6,349 bases of DNA, taken from assembly GCA_015229165.1 (NCBI GenBank), contig JADGCD010000123.1, positions 1 through 6,349 of the forward strand, read 5' to 3'. Both the position numbers and the translations under genes were made by a program. Position 1 is the first letter of the stretch; every line of letters begins with the position of its first letter. Shown piece by piece: positions 1 to 5,455 of the stretch. Source of the DNA: Nitrospinota bacterium. Lineage in GTDB: Bacteria; Nitrospinota_A; UBA7883; JADGGD01. The notes under the pieces are model-generated. The model was not told the origin of the DNA. It searched no databases and saw nothing but the letters and a program-made list of their open reading frames with translations.

Positions 1-937
1 CGTGGGGGATGGCGCCGGAGAGCCGCCCCGGCTTCGGGTCGCGCACGATCCACGGCAGGGCGACGAACGCCGCATAGCCGACGCCGAACAGGAGCCAGAG
101 CCGCTCCGGCGGCAGGCCGCTTGCCGCCATGACCGGGAACGGGAAGAGGTAGAACCAGTCGACCGGCGCCTCCCCCACCAGCGTGGCCAGATCCATGGGT
201 CCGGCGCTGGTGGCGGGCACGACCAACGAACCGGCGAGAAGCAACAGGAGAATCGGGACGCCCAGCGCCCACGGGGGGCGGACCAGAGGACGACTCACCC
301 GGATACAGTGGACCCACGCCAGTAGCAGAAGCAGGCAGGGAATCGCCAAATGAAGGTAGTTGAGGATCTGCAACGATGCCGGGGCCACCATGTCGTTGCG
401 CAAGAGGCTCCGGGAGAGGGGCTCCACGTTGATCGGCGCCGCGTCGAACAGCAGGGCCACCATCCGGGCGGTGTACTGGGCCACCCGGTCCCACACCAGC
501 AGGTAGCCGGTGACCCCTTCGAACCAGACCGTCGGCAGTATCAGAAGCCCGGTGAACCAGGCGAGCCACCGGTGGCGGCGGAACCGGTCGGAGAAGAGGA
601 CCTGGGCCACATGAAGGACGATGACCAGCATCAGCGCGTCGGAGGCGTAGCGGTGAACCGAACGGATGACGCCGCCGTACCACCACTGGTCGACGGTGAT
701 CCGCTCCACCGACGGATAGGCTCCGTGCGGGGAGGGATCGTAGAAAAGGAACAGGTAGGCGCCGGTTCCGAGCAGAATCCAGAAAAGGAAGAAGGTGATG
801 GCGCCCAGGTAGTAGAAGGGGTTCAGCCCCGCGCCGAACGTCCGGTCGAGAAGCCGCTGCAACCGGGTCAGCAGGAACGCGCCGGGACGCAAGACGACCG
901 GCAGCAGGGTCGCGGGACGCCTAAGGGGTGCGGACAT
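1..937 (-). CDS. Cytochrome b (b6/bc1 type), C-terminus beyond window
   Basis: I translated 312 codons with no stop; the gene runs off the left edge. The protein resembles the di-heme cytochrome b of bc1/b6f complexes, a membrane quinol-oxidising subunit. Two histidine pairs spaced 14 residues apart are visible, H95/H109 and H196/H210, as expected for ligands of the low- and high-potential b hemes. The stretch GGVIRSVHRY around H95 is close to cytochrome b6. Hydrophobic helices lie at about 42-66, 98-115, 125-147, 190-213 and 223-241. The sequence continues past helix D into P258-V-D-W-F262, a variant of the PEWY motif of the quinol-oxidation site, so this is a long b-type rather than a stand-alone b6. 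ATG (935-937) follows the SCO stop by only 3 nt without a clear ribosome site, so translation is probably coupled. No Rieske or cytochrome c1 gene is in view. I infer that it feeds electrons to the oxidase-like enzyme encoded upstream. Confidence 0.85.
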   Translation of the reverse strand, partial: MSAPLRRPATLLPVVLRPGAFLLTRLQRLLDRTFGAGLNPFYYLGAITFFLFWILLGTGAYLFLFYDPSPHGAYPSVERITVDQWWYGGVIRSVHRYASDALMLVIVLHVAQVLFSDRFRRHRWLAWFTGLLILPTVWFEGVTGYLLVWDRVAQYTARMVALLFDAAPINVEPLSRSLLRNDMVAPASLQILNYLHLAIPCLLLLLAWVHCIRVSRPLVRPPWALGVPILLLLLAGSLVVPATSAGPMDLATLVGEAPVDWFYLFPFPVMAASGLPPERLWLLFGVGYAAFVALPWIVRDPKPGRLSGAIPH

Positions 938-940
938 GGA

Positions 941-1789
941 TCAGGCGGTCGGGCGGACGCAGCGGACGACCGACGCCCCCCGCACAGCGCCGACGAGACG
1001 GCGTCCGAAAGCCATAAGCGGCCGACGGGCGAGGAACAGCAGCGTCCCCATAATCAGGAGGTATTGGACCAGAATGGCCGCCACGAAGGGGCCGTTGATC
1101 CGGTAGGTCTTCGTCACCGGGTCGTAGCTGGAGCAGTAGAGCATCAGCTTCGAGGCGACGTCGGACAGTCGAGCCCCAAGGGGACGTCCTTCGAGGAGGG
1201 ACCGGACAGCGGCGTTGACCTCGGCGGGATCGTAGTCGACGCCATAAAAATGGGCCGCCACGGTCCCGTCGGGGCCGATGAGGGTCATCCGGTTTAGATG
1301 CTCGAACCCGATGACGCCCTTTTGGTAGGAGAAGCCGAGGTCGGCGGTCATCTTCGCCAGCGTCTCCCGATCGGCCGAGACGAAGCGCCACCGGTCGAAC
1401 GAGGGGGTGAACTGCCCGCCGTAGGTCCGCAGCTCTCCGGGGGTGTCGTTCTCGGCGTCGATGGTCACGGAAAGCCCGGTCACTCCGTCGGCCAGATCGG
1501 CGTCGAGACCTGCCATCACGCGGCGGAGGCTGTCGTTGATGAGAAAGCAGGGGCCGTGGCAGTCGATGTAGAAAAAGGTCAGGAGAATTACCTTCCCCCG
1601 CAGGGAGTGAAAGGGAACCAGCTCCCAGTCCTGGTCGACGATCTGGTAGTTGCCGACGGTGCGACCAACGGTCGCCTCGCTGTTCGCAAGGGCGCCGGGG
1701 GAGTCGGCCGCACGGGCCCCCTCCCCCGTCCCCGCGACGACAAGGAACAGGATCGACGTGGAAAGCAGGCGTCTTACCCGATTTTCCAT
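941..1789 (-). CDS. SCO1/SenC-family copper chaperone with C-terminal membrane anchor
   Basis: This 282-residue protein is a thioredoxin-fold protein of the SCO1/SenC family, which delivers copper to, or reduces the thiols of, the CuA centre in subunit II of heme-copper enzymes. The CxxxC motif is C77-H-G-P-C81 and the third copper ligand is probably H164 (FEHLNRMTLIGPDG context), so all three canonical ligands are present. The usual Pro after the second Cys is replaced by Phe. An N-terminal signal or anchor covers about residues 8-27, placing the domain in the periplasm. A second hydrophobic segment at about 235-254, followed by Arg-rich sequence, anchors the C-terminus; this tail is longer than in a minimal SCO. 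The start ATG lies inside the end of the preceding 43-aa gene (16-nt overlap) with only a weak ribosome site, so coupling is likely. Its position after a CuA subunit II gene supports copper loading of that subunit. Confidence 0.9.
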   Translation of the reverse strand: MENRVRRLLSTSILFLVVAGTGEGARAADSPGALANSEATVGRTVGNYQIVDQDWELVPFHSLRGKVILLTFFYIDCHGPCFLINDSLRRVMAGLDADLADGVTGLSVTIDAENDTPGELRTYGGQFTPSFDRWRFVSADRETLAKMTADLGFSYQKGVIGFEHLNRMTLIGPDGTVAAHFYGVDYDPAEVNAAVRSLLEGRPLGARLSDVASKLMLYCSSYDPVTKTYRINGPFVAAILVQYLLIMGTLLFLARRPLMAFGRRLVGAVRGASVVRCVRPTA

Positions 1790-1905
1790 ATGTCGGTCAG
1801 GTACTTCCAGTTCAGGAAATAGAGCAGCGCAAAGGTTCCGAAAAAGATCATGATGAGGACGAACGAGCCTTTCGGCTTGTGTTCCTCCCTGTCGAATTCG
1901 CTCAT
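1774..1905 (-). CDS. Small single-helix protein, resembles oxidase subunit IIa (CbaD-like)
   Basis: A 43-residue protein with a charged N-terminus, E7-E8-H-K-P-K-G13, followed by one membrane helix at about 14-32 and a short aromatic tail. From memory, the EE-KPKG start followed by a single helix matches subunit IIa (CbaD) of Thermus ba3 oxidase, which starts with a similar KPKG segment and packs against subunit I. A strong GGAGG ribosome site sits 7 nt before the ATG at 1903-1905. The gene starts 25 nt after the subunit I stop and overlaps the SCO gene by 16 nt. In Thermus the IIa gene precedes subunit II; here it follows subunit I. Such a short sequence makes the family call tentative, but the ribosome site and spacing make the gene itself convincing. 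Confidence 0.75.
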   Translation of the reverse strand: MSEFDREEHKPKGSFVLIMIFFGTFALLYFLNWKYLTDIWKIG

Positions 1906-1930
1906 GTAGAATCCTCCACCCGTTTCGGGT

Positions 1931-3451
1931 TTATCCTTCGATTTTCTTGCCGACCAGCAGCGTGCCGACGGCCACGGCGCAGAACATCGCTCCGCCGACC
2001 ACCGCCACCACCGCCGCAATCCCGGTCACCGCCAGCGCCATGTCGACGATGGGGTCGAACGAGACCTGGAACGGACCGTCCACGCCGTTCATGTCCCAAC
2101 TGCGCCGGGGGACGCCGAACCGTCCGGCGATGATCATGCCGATGCAGACCACGTACATCGAAAGGCCGAAGACGTAGGGCTGGAGCCGGGCCACCGTCGG
2201 GAAGGCCACTTCCCGCTGGAAGATCAGCGGCAGGACGTAGTAGGTCACCCCCATGAAGGCGACCGTCGTCCCCACCACCACCGTCGCGTGGAAATGCCCC
2301 GGAATGGCCAGCGTGTTGTGGACGATGATGTTGATCTGCTCGGTGCCGTAGACCACGCCGGTGATCCCGCCGATGAACCCGAATCCGACCAGCGAAATAA
2401 AGAGGGACGACCAGGCCGGATTCCCCCAGGGCGCCTTCTTAAGCCACTCGAACAGCCCCTTGGTATACCCCTGCTTGCGCAGGGCCACTTCCGTAGCGGC
2501 GGGAACCGAGTAAGCGTGGATCATGCTCGCCAGCACCGCCAGATGCATGAAGTAACCGGTGTTCCACGACTTGTGGGCCGCCGACAGCCCCGGATCGACC
2601 AGCAGGTGATGCTCCGAGGCGATCATGATGAAAAGGCCGTACAGCACGAAGGCCGAGCGGGAGACCTTCTCGTTGAGCGGAGTCGCCCCGACGGTGAGGG
2701 TTCCGAGCAGGTACCAGATGGAGACCATGGCGCAGACGTTGATCTGCTGGGTCGAGTGGCCGAAGCCCCAGAAGAGGAGGCGGTAGATCTCCGCGTCCAT
2801 CATCGGGACCAGCCCCAGCGCCCAGAGCCAAGTGGGAATGAAGGCGGCGGCGCCGTGGGCCAGCGTCACGATGGCGATGAGGGCGGCGATGGCGGCGCCG
2901 AACGTCACCAGCGGGATCGACCCTTCGTAGGTCTTCTCCACCCGGGCGGCGTTGACCGTAGCAAAGAAGACCACGCAACCAAGGATCGCCCCCACGGCGA
3001 ACAGGATGATCCCCAGGTAGTACCAGTGGTCGGCCTGCAACGGGACGTAGGAGGTGAACATGACGTCGGCCCGCCCCAGCAGGATTTCGACCGCCACCAT
3101 GGCGGCTCCGACGAACATCAGGACGTACTGTGTCCACGCCAGCCACGGAACCGCCAGCCGGGTGTTCAGCAATATGGCCGAGGCGAAGTAGAGGACCGCC
3201 ATTTCGAAAAAGACGATCCAGGCCACCAGCATGGCGATCCCGTGCAGGGTCAGCATCCGGTAGAACCATTCGTCGTTGAGCAGGTGGACCGCCTGCCAGC
3301 GGGTAAGGGCCAGGGTCAGCGCCACGATCCCCCCAACGAGGAGGAAAACGATGGCGGTGACGGCGTTGATCTTGATGAGTCCCTGCGCCGGAAGATGGAC
3401 TTTGAGTCCGGTCGCGGGACAGGTGCGGAAAAGCGCGGCTGCGGTAGTCAT
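1931..3451 (-). CDS. Heme-copper oxidase superfamily subunit I, B-type-like, probable NO reductase (NorY-like)
   Basis: This 506-residue polytopic protein has about 12-13 membrane helices and is the catalytic subunit of a heme-copper enzyme. Metal ligands are all present: H70 and H388 for the low-spin heme, H386 for the high-spin heme (GHFHATV), and H232, H281 and H282 for CuB. Spacing and numbering are close to Thermus ba3 oxidase (B family). Two active-site changes stand out. Oxygen reductases of the A and B families have Tyr four residues after the first CuB His, cross-linked to it; here H232-S-T-Q-Q236 has Gln. E280 immediately precedes the H281-H282 pair. Loss of this Tyr is typical of nitric oxide reductases, and the set subunit II, subunit I, SCO recalls norSY-senC of ammonia oxidisers. 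I infer NO reduction to N2O. A divergent oxygen reductase remains possible. ATG at 3449-3451 lies 12 nt after the subunit II stop, behind a G-rich ribosome site. Confidence 0.88.
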   Translation of the reverse strand: MTTAAALFRTCPATGLKVHLPAQGLIKINAVTAIVFLLVGGIVALTLALTRWQAVHLLNDEWFYRMLTLHGIAMLVAWIVFFEMAVLYFASAILLNTRLAVPWLAWTQYVLMFVGAAMVAVEILLGRADVMFTSYVPLQADHWYYLGIILFAVGAILGCVVFFATVNAARVEKTYEGSIPLVTFGAAIAALIAIVTLAHGAAAFIPTWLWALGLVPMMDAEIYRLLFWGFGHSTQQINVCAMVSIWYLLGTLTVGATPLNEKVSRSAFVLYGLFIMIASEHHLLVDPGLSAAHKSWNTGYFMHLAVLASMIHAYSVPAATEVALRKQGYTKGLFEWLKKAPWGNPAWSSLFISLVGFGFIGGITGVVYGTEQINIIVHNTLAIPGHFHATVVVGTTVAFMGVTYYVLPLIFQREVAFPTVARLQPYVFGLSMYVVCIGMIIAGRFGVPRRSWDMNGVDGPFQVSFDPIVDMALAVTGIAAVVAVVGGAMFCAVAVGTLLVGKKIEG

Positions 3452-3463
3452 TTCATCCCCCCC

Positions 3464-3997
3464 TTATGCGGGATCGACGATGAGCTTGCCGATCATGCCG
3501 TGATGGCCGATGCCGCAAAACTCGTTGCAGATCACCCGAAATTCCCCGGCGGAGGTGGGGGTGATCGTAAGGACATAGTCGTAGCCGGGAACCACTTCGA
3601 AGTTGATGTTGATCGGGAAGATCGAGATGGCGTGCACCATGTCCACCGAGCCCAGATGGAGCCGGTAGGTGGCCCCCTGGGTCAGCTTCAGGATCGGATC
3701 CCACTGCCACTGGGCGCCCCGGAGGAAGATGTCGCTTCCCGGCGGCGGCGCCACGACGGCGATGCCCTGCACTTCGCCGACCTTGTACTGTTCGATGAAG
3801 GCGTCGGTCAGCGCCGCGTAATTGTCTCCGCTGATCCGGTAATACTCCTGCGAGGAGTTCTGGTCCCCCACCACATGCCAGACCGGCATGATGAGGGTGA
3901 TGGCGATACACCAGACCAGGGCGACCCCGATCCAGATTTTCTCTTCCCTGTGGACCGGCGTGTTCCACCAACCGGGCTTGACGGCGTAAATGCTCAT
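3464..3997 (-). CDS. Heme-copper enzyme subunit II with CuA site (NorS/CbaB-like)
   Basis: This 177-residue protein is the electron-accepting subunit II. One membrane helix (about 21-43) anchors a periplasmic cupredoxin domain. The binuclear CuA ligand set is complete: H122, C157, E159 (backbone carbonyl), C161, H165 and M168, in CNEFCGIGHHGM. The single helix and short length match subunit II of B-type ba3 oxidases and of CuA-containing NO reductases rather than the larger two-helix A-type protein. W97-Q-W99 occupies the place of the conserved aromatic patch that takes electrons from cytochrome c or cupredoxins. The start at 3995-3997 is preceded by AAGGAG 7 nt upstream. It follows the 58-aa gene by 18 nt and precedes subunit I by 12 nt, so the three are one transcription unit. 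A CuA site implies a soluble electron donor, such as cytochrome c, or transfer through the neighbouring cytochrome b; no cytochrome c gene is in the window. Confidence 0.92.
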   Translation of the reverse strand: MSIYAVKPGWWNTPVHREEKIWIGVALVWCIAITLIMPVWHVVGDQNSSQEYYRISGDNYAALTDAFIEQYKVGEVQGIAVVAPPPGSDIFLRGAQWQWDPILKLTQGATYRLHLGSVDMVHAISIFPININFEVVPGYDYVLTITPTSAGEFRVICNEFCGIGHHGMIGKLIVDPA

Positions 3998-4015
3998 GTC
4001 GCTCTCCTTTCCCGG

Positions 4016-4192
4016 TTACGGATGAAGCATCGGGTGCGGAGGGACGGAGCCCAGCTCCACCAACCCCCAAATGGTGTAGGAAAGAACCATCACCACCGCC
4101 CCCAGCAAAAAGATGAGATGGAGATCGTCCATGAACACTTCCCAATAGGACCGTTTCTTCGACGGTTCCCCGTCCCTGCTATCCTTTTCCAT
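4016..4192 (-). CDS. Small single-helix membrane protein heading the operon, unknown
   Basis: A 58-residue protein that I do not recognise. The N-terminal 20 residues are charged and soluble (K12-K-R14), then one hydrophobic helix runs from about L24 to L47, followed by a short tail with PPHP and two more possible metal-type residues (H53, H57). The positive N-terminus suggests the N-terminus is inside and the tail outside. AAAGGAGG sits 3 nt before the ATG at 4190-4192, a slightly tight but strong ribosome site. An in-frame ATG at 4304-4306 would give 96 residues, but it lies inside the regulatory palindrome and upstream of the predicted transcription start, so I rejected it. It is the first gene of the unit, 18 nt before subunit II, as cbaD is in Thermus, although its sequence is not CbaD-like. 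A small accessory or assembly subunit is the likely role. Confidence 0.72.
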   Translation of the reverse strand: MEKDSRDGEPSKKRSYWEVFMDDLHLIFLLGAVVMVLSYTIWGLVELGSVPPHPMLHP

Positions 4193-4195
4193 ATG

Positions 4196-4258
4196 CCTCC
4201 TTTCGAGCCCCCATCCGCAGGAGGAACGCCCCACCTGCGGCCCGAGAACGAACTGCGT
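4196..4258 (-). promoter_or_regulatory. Operon leader with hairpin and possible SD-sequestering alternative
   Basis: The predicted 66-nt leader contains a perfect 7-bp inverted repeat, CCGCAGG (4215-4221) and CCTGCGG (4234-4240), extendable by two G-C pairs across an A-A mismatch, with a 6-nt loop. In the minus-strand RNA the segment CCUCCU (4224 to 4219), which forms part of this hairpin, is also complementary to the ribosome site AGGAGG (4201 to 4196). The two pairings exclude each other. Whether this acts as a switch is inference; GC-rich leaders form such structures by chance. Confidence 0.35.
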
Positions 4259-4264
4259 AACCCA

Positions 4265-4306
4265 AGCGTACGCGCCGGAAGGAAAAGGAAGTATGACGAC
4301 CGTCAT
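4265..4306 (-). promoter_or_regulatory. CRP/FNR-type box and class II promoter for the operon
   Basis: A perfect inverted repeat ATGAC-GACC-GTCAT lies at 4293-4306 on the plus strand. It has the 5-4-5 layout and TGA core of FNR-family boxes (E. coli FNR: TTGAT-N4-ATCAA). On the minus strand the hexamer TACGCT (4270 to 4265) begins 22 nt after the box. This puts the box centre at -41.5 relative to a predicted start at A4258, the classic class II activator geometry. No separate -35 is needed in such promoters. The same box and spacing recur at 4910-4951. The regulator gene is not in the window; which signal (NO, oxygen or another) is sensed is not shown. Confidence 0.6.
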
Positions 4307-4325
4307 GTAAAGCGGGAATTGTGTT

Positions 4326-4338
4326 CGCCGAAGCGGCG
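4326..4338 (-). terminator. Weak hairpin after exported-protein gene
   Basis: A perfect 5-bp stem with a 3-nt loop (CGCCG-CTT-CGGCG on the minus strand) begins 11 nt after the stop of the 178-aa gene. It is followed by AACACAATT rather than a T run, so intrinsic termination is doubtful. Without a terminator here, transcription from the exported-protein promoter could read into the operon. The rest of the gap 4193-4349 holds the leader and promoter described separately. Confidence 0.2.
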
Positions 4339-4349
4339 TTACCGAAGAT

Positions 4350-4886
4350 TTACCGATGCGCCCCGTCCCGACGCTGCCGGTACGCCTGCTTGTTGGCCGA
4401 CTCCACCGCCGGATCGCGCAAGAGGAGCGATGCAGGAAAAGGCCCCCGTAGCATCCCGAACATCTTCAACTGGTAGAGGAGCCGGGGGGAATCGCCGTAG
4501 CAACGCCCCCAACAGCTATGGGTGGTGGTCATGTCGCGGCCGGTCTGGGAGGGGGGGCCGTAGGTTTCGGCCAACTCCGCAAGGAGCGCCACCGGGTCGG
4601 GAAGGTCGGCGTAGTTTTTGACCCGTTCGATGAAGAAAGCCTTCTTGCCGAGGGCGTCGCCGGTGAAGAGAATCGTGACATCGTTGATGGTGGCCCGATA
4701 GCCGACGATCATCCCCGGATCGGGGGTGACGGCCACAGTCTTGATCCATGGATTCAGCTCCCGCGCCTCGTCGAGAGTCATTCCGAGCCGGAATCCGTCG
4801 ATGGCGAAGGAACGGACGTCGACCTCCCCCGCCAGCGCCCCCGCCGGAAAGCAGAGCGTCAGCAACACCGCCAGAATCGACCGCAT
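4350..4886 (-). CDS. Exported protein of unknown function
   Basis: A 178-residue protein that I do not recognise. A clear signal peptide covers residues 1-19 (hydrophobic core at about 4-13, ALA19 before the likely cleavage), so the mature protein is about 159 residues and probably periplasmic. After it comes F32-R-L-G-M-T-L-D-E-A41, a motif type (LGM followed by acidic-Ala) common at the start of repeats in small periplasmic proteins. A YGPP segment lies at 109-112, and a single Cys pair, C125-W-G-R-C129, forms a CxxxC that could be a disulphide or bind metal. There are no membrane helices after the signal. The start at 4884-4886 is preceded by GGAGGGG; a longer in-frame extension upstream to 5201 crosses the promoter region and is antisense to the ferritin-like gene, so I rejected it. 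A CRP/FNR-type box upstream matches that of the heme-copper operon, suggesting co-regulation. Confidence 0.78.
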   Translation of the reverse strand: MRSILAVLLTLCFPAGALAGEVDVRSFAIDGFRLGMTLDEARELNPWIKTVAVTPDPGMIVGYRATINDVTILFTGDALGKKAFFIERVKNYADLPDPVALLAELAETYGPPSQTGRDMTTTHSCWGRCYGDSPRLLYQLKMFGMLRGPFPASLLLRDPAVESANKQAYRQRRDGAHR

Positions 4887-4909
4887 AATCCCCTCCGTTC
4901 TCCTCTCCG

Positions 4910-4951
4910 ATGGTAGACACATCCCCGTAGAAGCGTCATGACCGGAGTCAT
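4910..4951 (-). promoter_or_regulatory. CRP/FNR-type box and class II promoter for the exported-protein gene
   Basis: ATGAC-CGGA-GTCAT at 4938-4951 is a perfect inverted repeat, extended by one C-G pair to 4937-4952. On the minus strand TACCAT (4915 to 4910, four of six matches to TATAAT) starts 22 nt after the box, so the box centre is at -41.5 from a predicted start at G4903. The resulting leader is only 17 nt and holds the ribosome site. Half-sites and spacing are identical to the operon promoter at 4265-4306. The box also lies upstream of the divergent ferritin-like gene and could affect it. Confidence 0.62.
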
Positions 4952-4995
4952 GTTCCGGGTTGAGCGCCGCCCGCCCCTGCCGGAACCGGTATAAT
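4952..4995 (+). promoter_or_regulatory. Promoter of ferritin-like gene: consensus -10, no clear -35
   Basis: TATAAT at 4990-4995 is a perfect -10 hexamer, 30 nt before the ATG. No -35-like sequence lies at 16-18 nt spacing (the region is CG-rich), which suggests help from an activator. A 7-bp inverted repeat, GTTCCGG (4952-4958) and CCGGAAC (4980-4986), flanks the -35 region and could be an operator. The CRP/FNR-type box at 4938-4951 is centred at about -57.5, not a standard activating position. Confidence 0.5.
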
Positions 4996-5025
4996 GGGCG
5001 AAGCGAACAACCACCGGAGGAAGCC

Positions 5026-5448
5026 ATGTCCATCACCAAAGAAGAGCTGATCGCCAAGCTCAACAAAGATCTGGAGTGGGAGTACGCAGCCGCCGTCCAG
5101 TATGTCCAGCACGCCGCCGTCCTGACCGGGCCGAAATACAACGCCACCCAGAAAGAGCTGATCGTCCACGCCAACGAGGAGCTGGCCCACGCCATCTCCA
5201 TCGCCGTGCAGATCGACTACCTCGGCGGCGTTCCTTCCATCAAGGTCGAAAAGGTGGAGACCGCCCCCGACGCGGTCACGCTACTTACGCAAGACCTGAA
5301 AGGGGAACGGCACGCCATCGAGAGCTACCAGCAGCGGATCGCCGAGGCGGAGTCGCTGCGCCTCTACGGCCTGCGCCGTGCGCTGGAGGACATCCTGATC
5401 CAGGAAGAGGAGCACGAGCGGGACATCGCCGCCGCCCTGGCGGAGTAG
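5026..5448 (+). CDS. Ferritin-like diiron protein (bacterioferritin/rubrerythrin-like)
   Basis: A 140-residue, almost entirely helical protein of the ferritin-like superfamily, soluble and probably cytosolic. A four-helix diiron site is visible: E19 in the first helix, E52-L-A-H55 in the second, E94 in the third, and E127-E-E-H130 in the fourth, giving two ExxH motifs plus two single Glu. Such proteins store iron, reduce peroxide or otherwise use a carboxylate-bridged diiron centre. It is shorter than classical bacterioferritin (about 155-160) and I see no heme-binding Met, so the exact activity is open. GGAGG lies 5 nt before the ATG at 5026; the reading frame is open further upstream but that part contains the TATAAT promoter. 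It is divergent from the exported protein and convergent with the YaiI-type gene, with 7 nt between the stop codons. Iron or redox stress handling would fit beside an NO-related operon, but this is inference. Confidence 0.88.
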   Translation: MSITKEELIAKLNKDLEWEYAAAVQYVQHAAVLTGPKYNATQKELIVHANEELAHAISIAVQIDYLGGVPSIKVEKVETAPDAVTLLTQDLKGERHAIESYQQRIAEAESLRLYGLRRALEDILIQEEEHERDIAAALAE

Positions 5449-5455
5449 ACCCCGG

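Noticed and set aside
350..1297. Long plus-strand open frame
   Set aside because: It is antisense to cytochrome b and SCO, which have clear ligand motifs. The composition is typical of a shadow frame and there is no ribosome site.
1931..3451. cbb3-type or ordinary oxygen reductase identity for subunit I
   Set aside because: A CuA subunit II and the ba3-like ligand spacing argue against cbb3, and Gln236 replaces the Tyr of A and B oxygen reductases. It is kept as an alternative only.
4193..4306. 96-aa version of the first operon protein starting at 4306
   Set aside because: The ATG lies inside the CRP/FNR-type box and upstream of the predicted transcription start, while the start at 4192 has AAAGGAGG.
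2288..4621. A 777-codon open frame on the plus strand
   Set aside because: It is antisense to subunit I, subunit II and the 58-aa gene and crosses promoters. The product is rich in Arg, Asp, Gly, His and Pro with no domain, as expected from GC-rich antisense frames.
4887..5201. N-terminal extension of the exported protein to an upstream ATG
   Set aside because: It would erase the signal peptide position, cross the predicted promoter and lie antisense to the ferritin-like gene.
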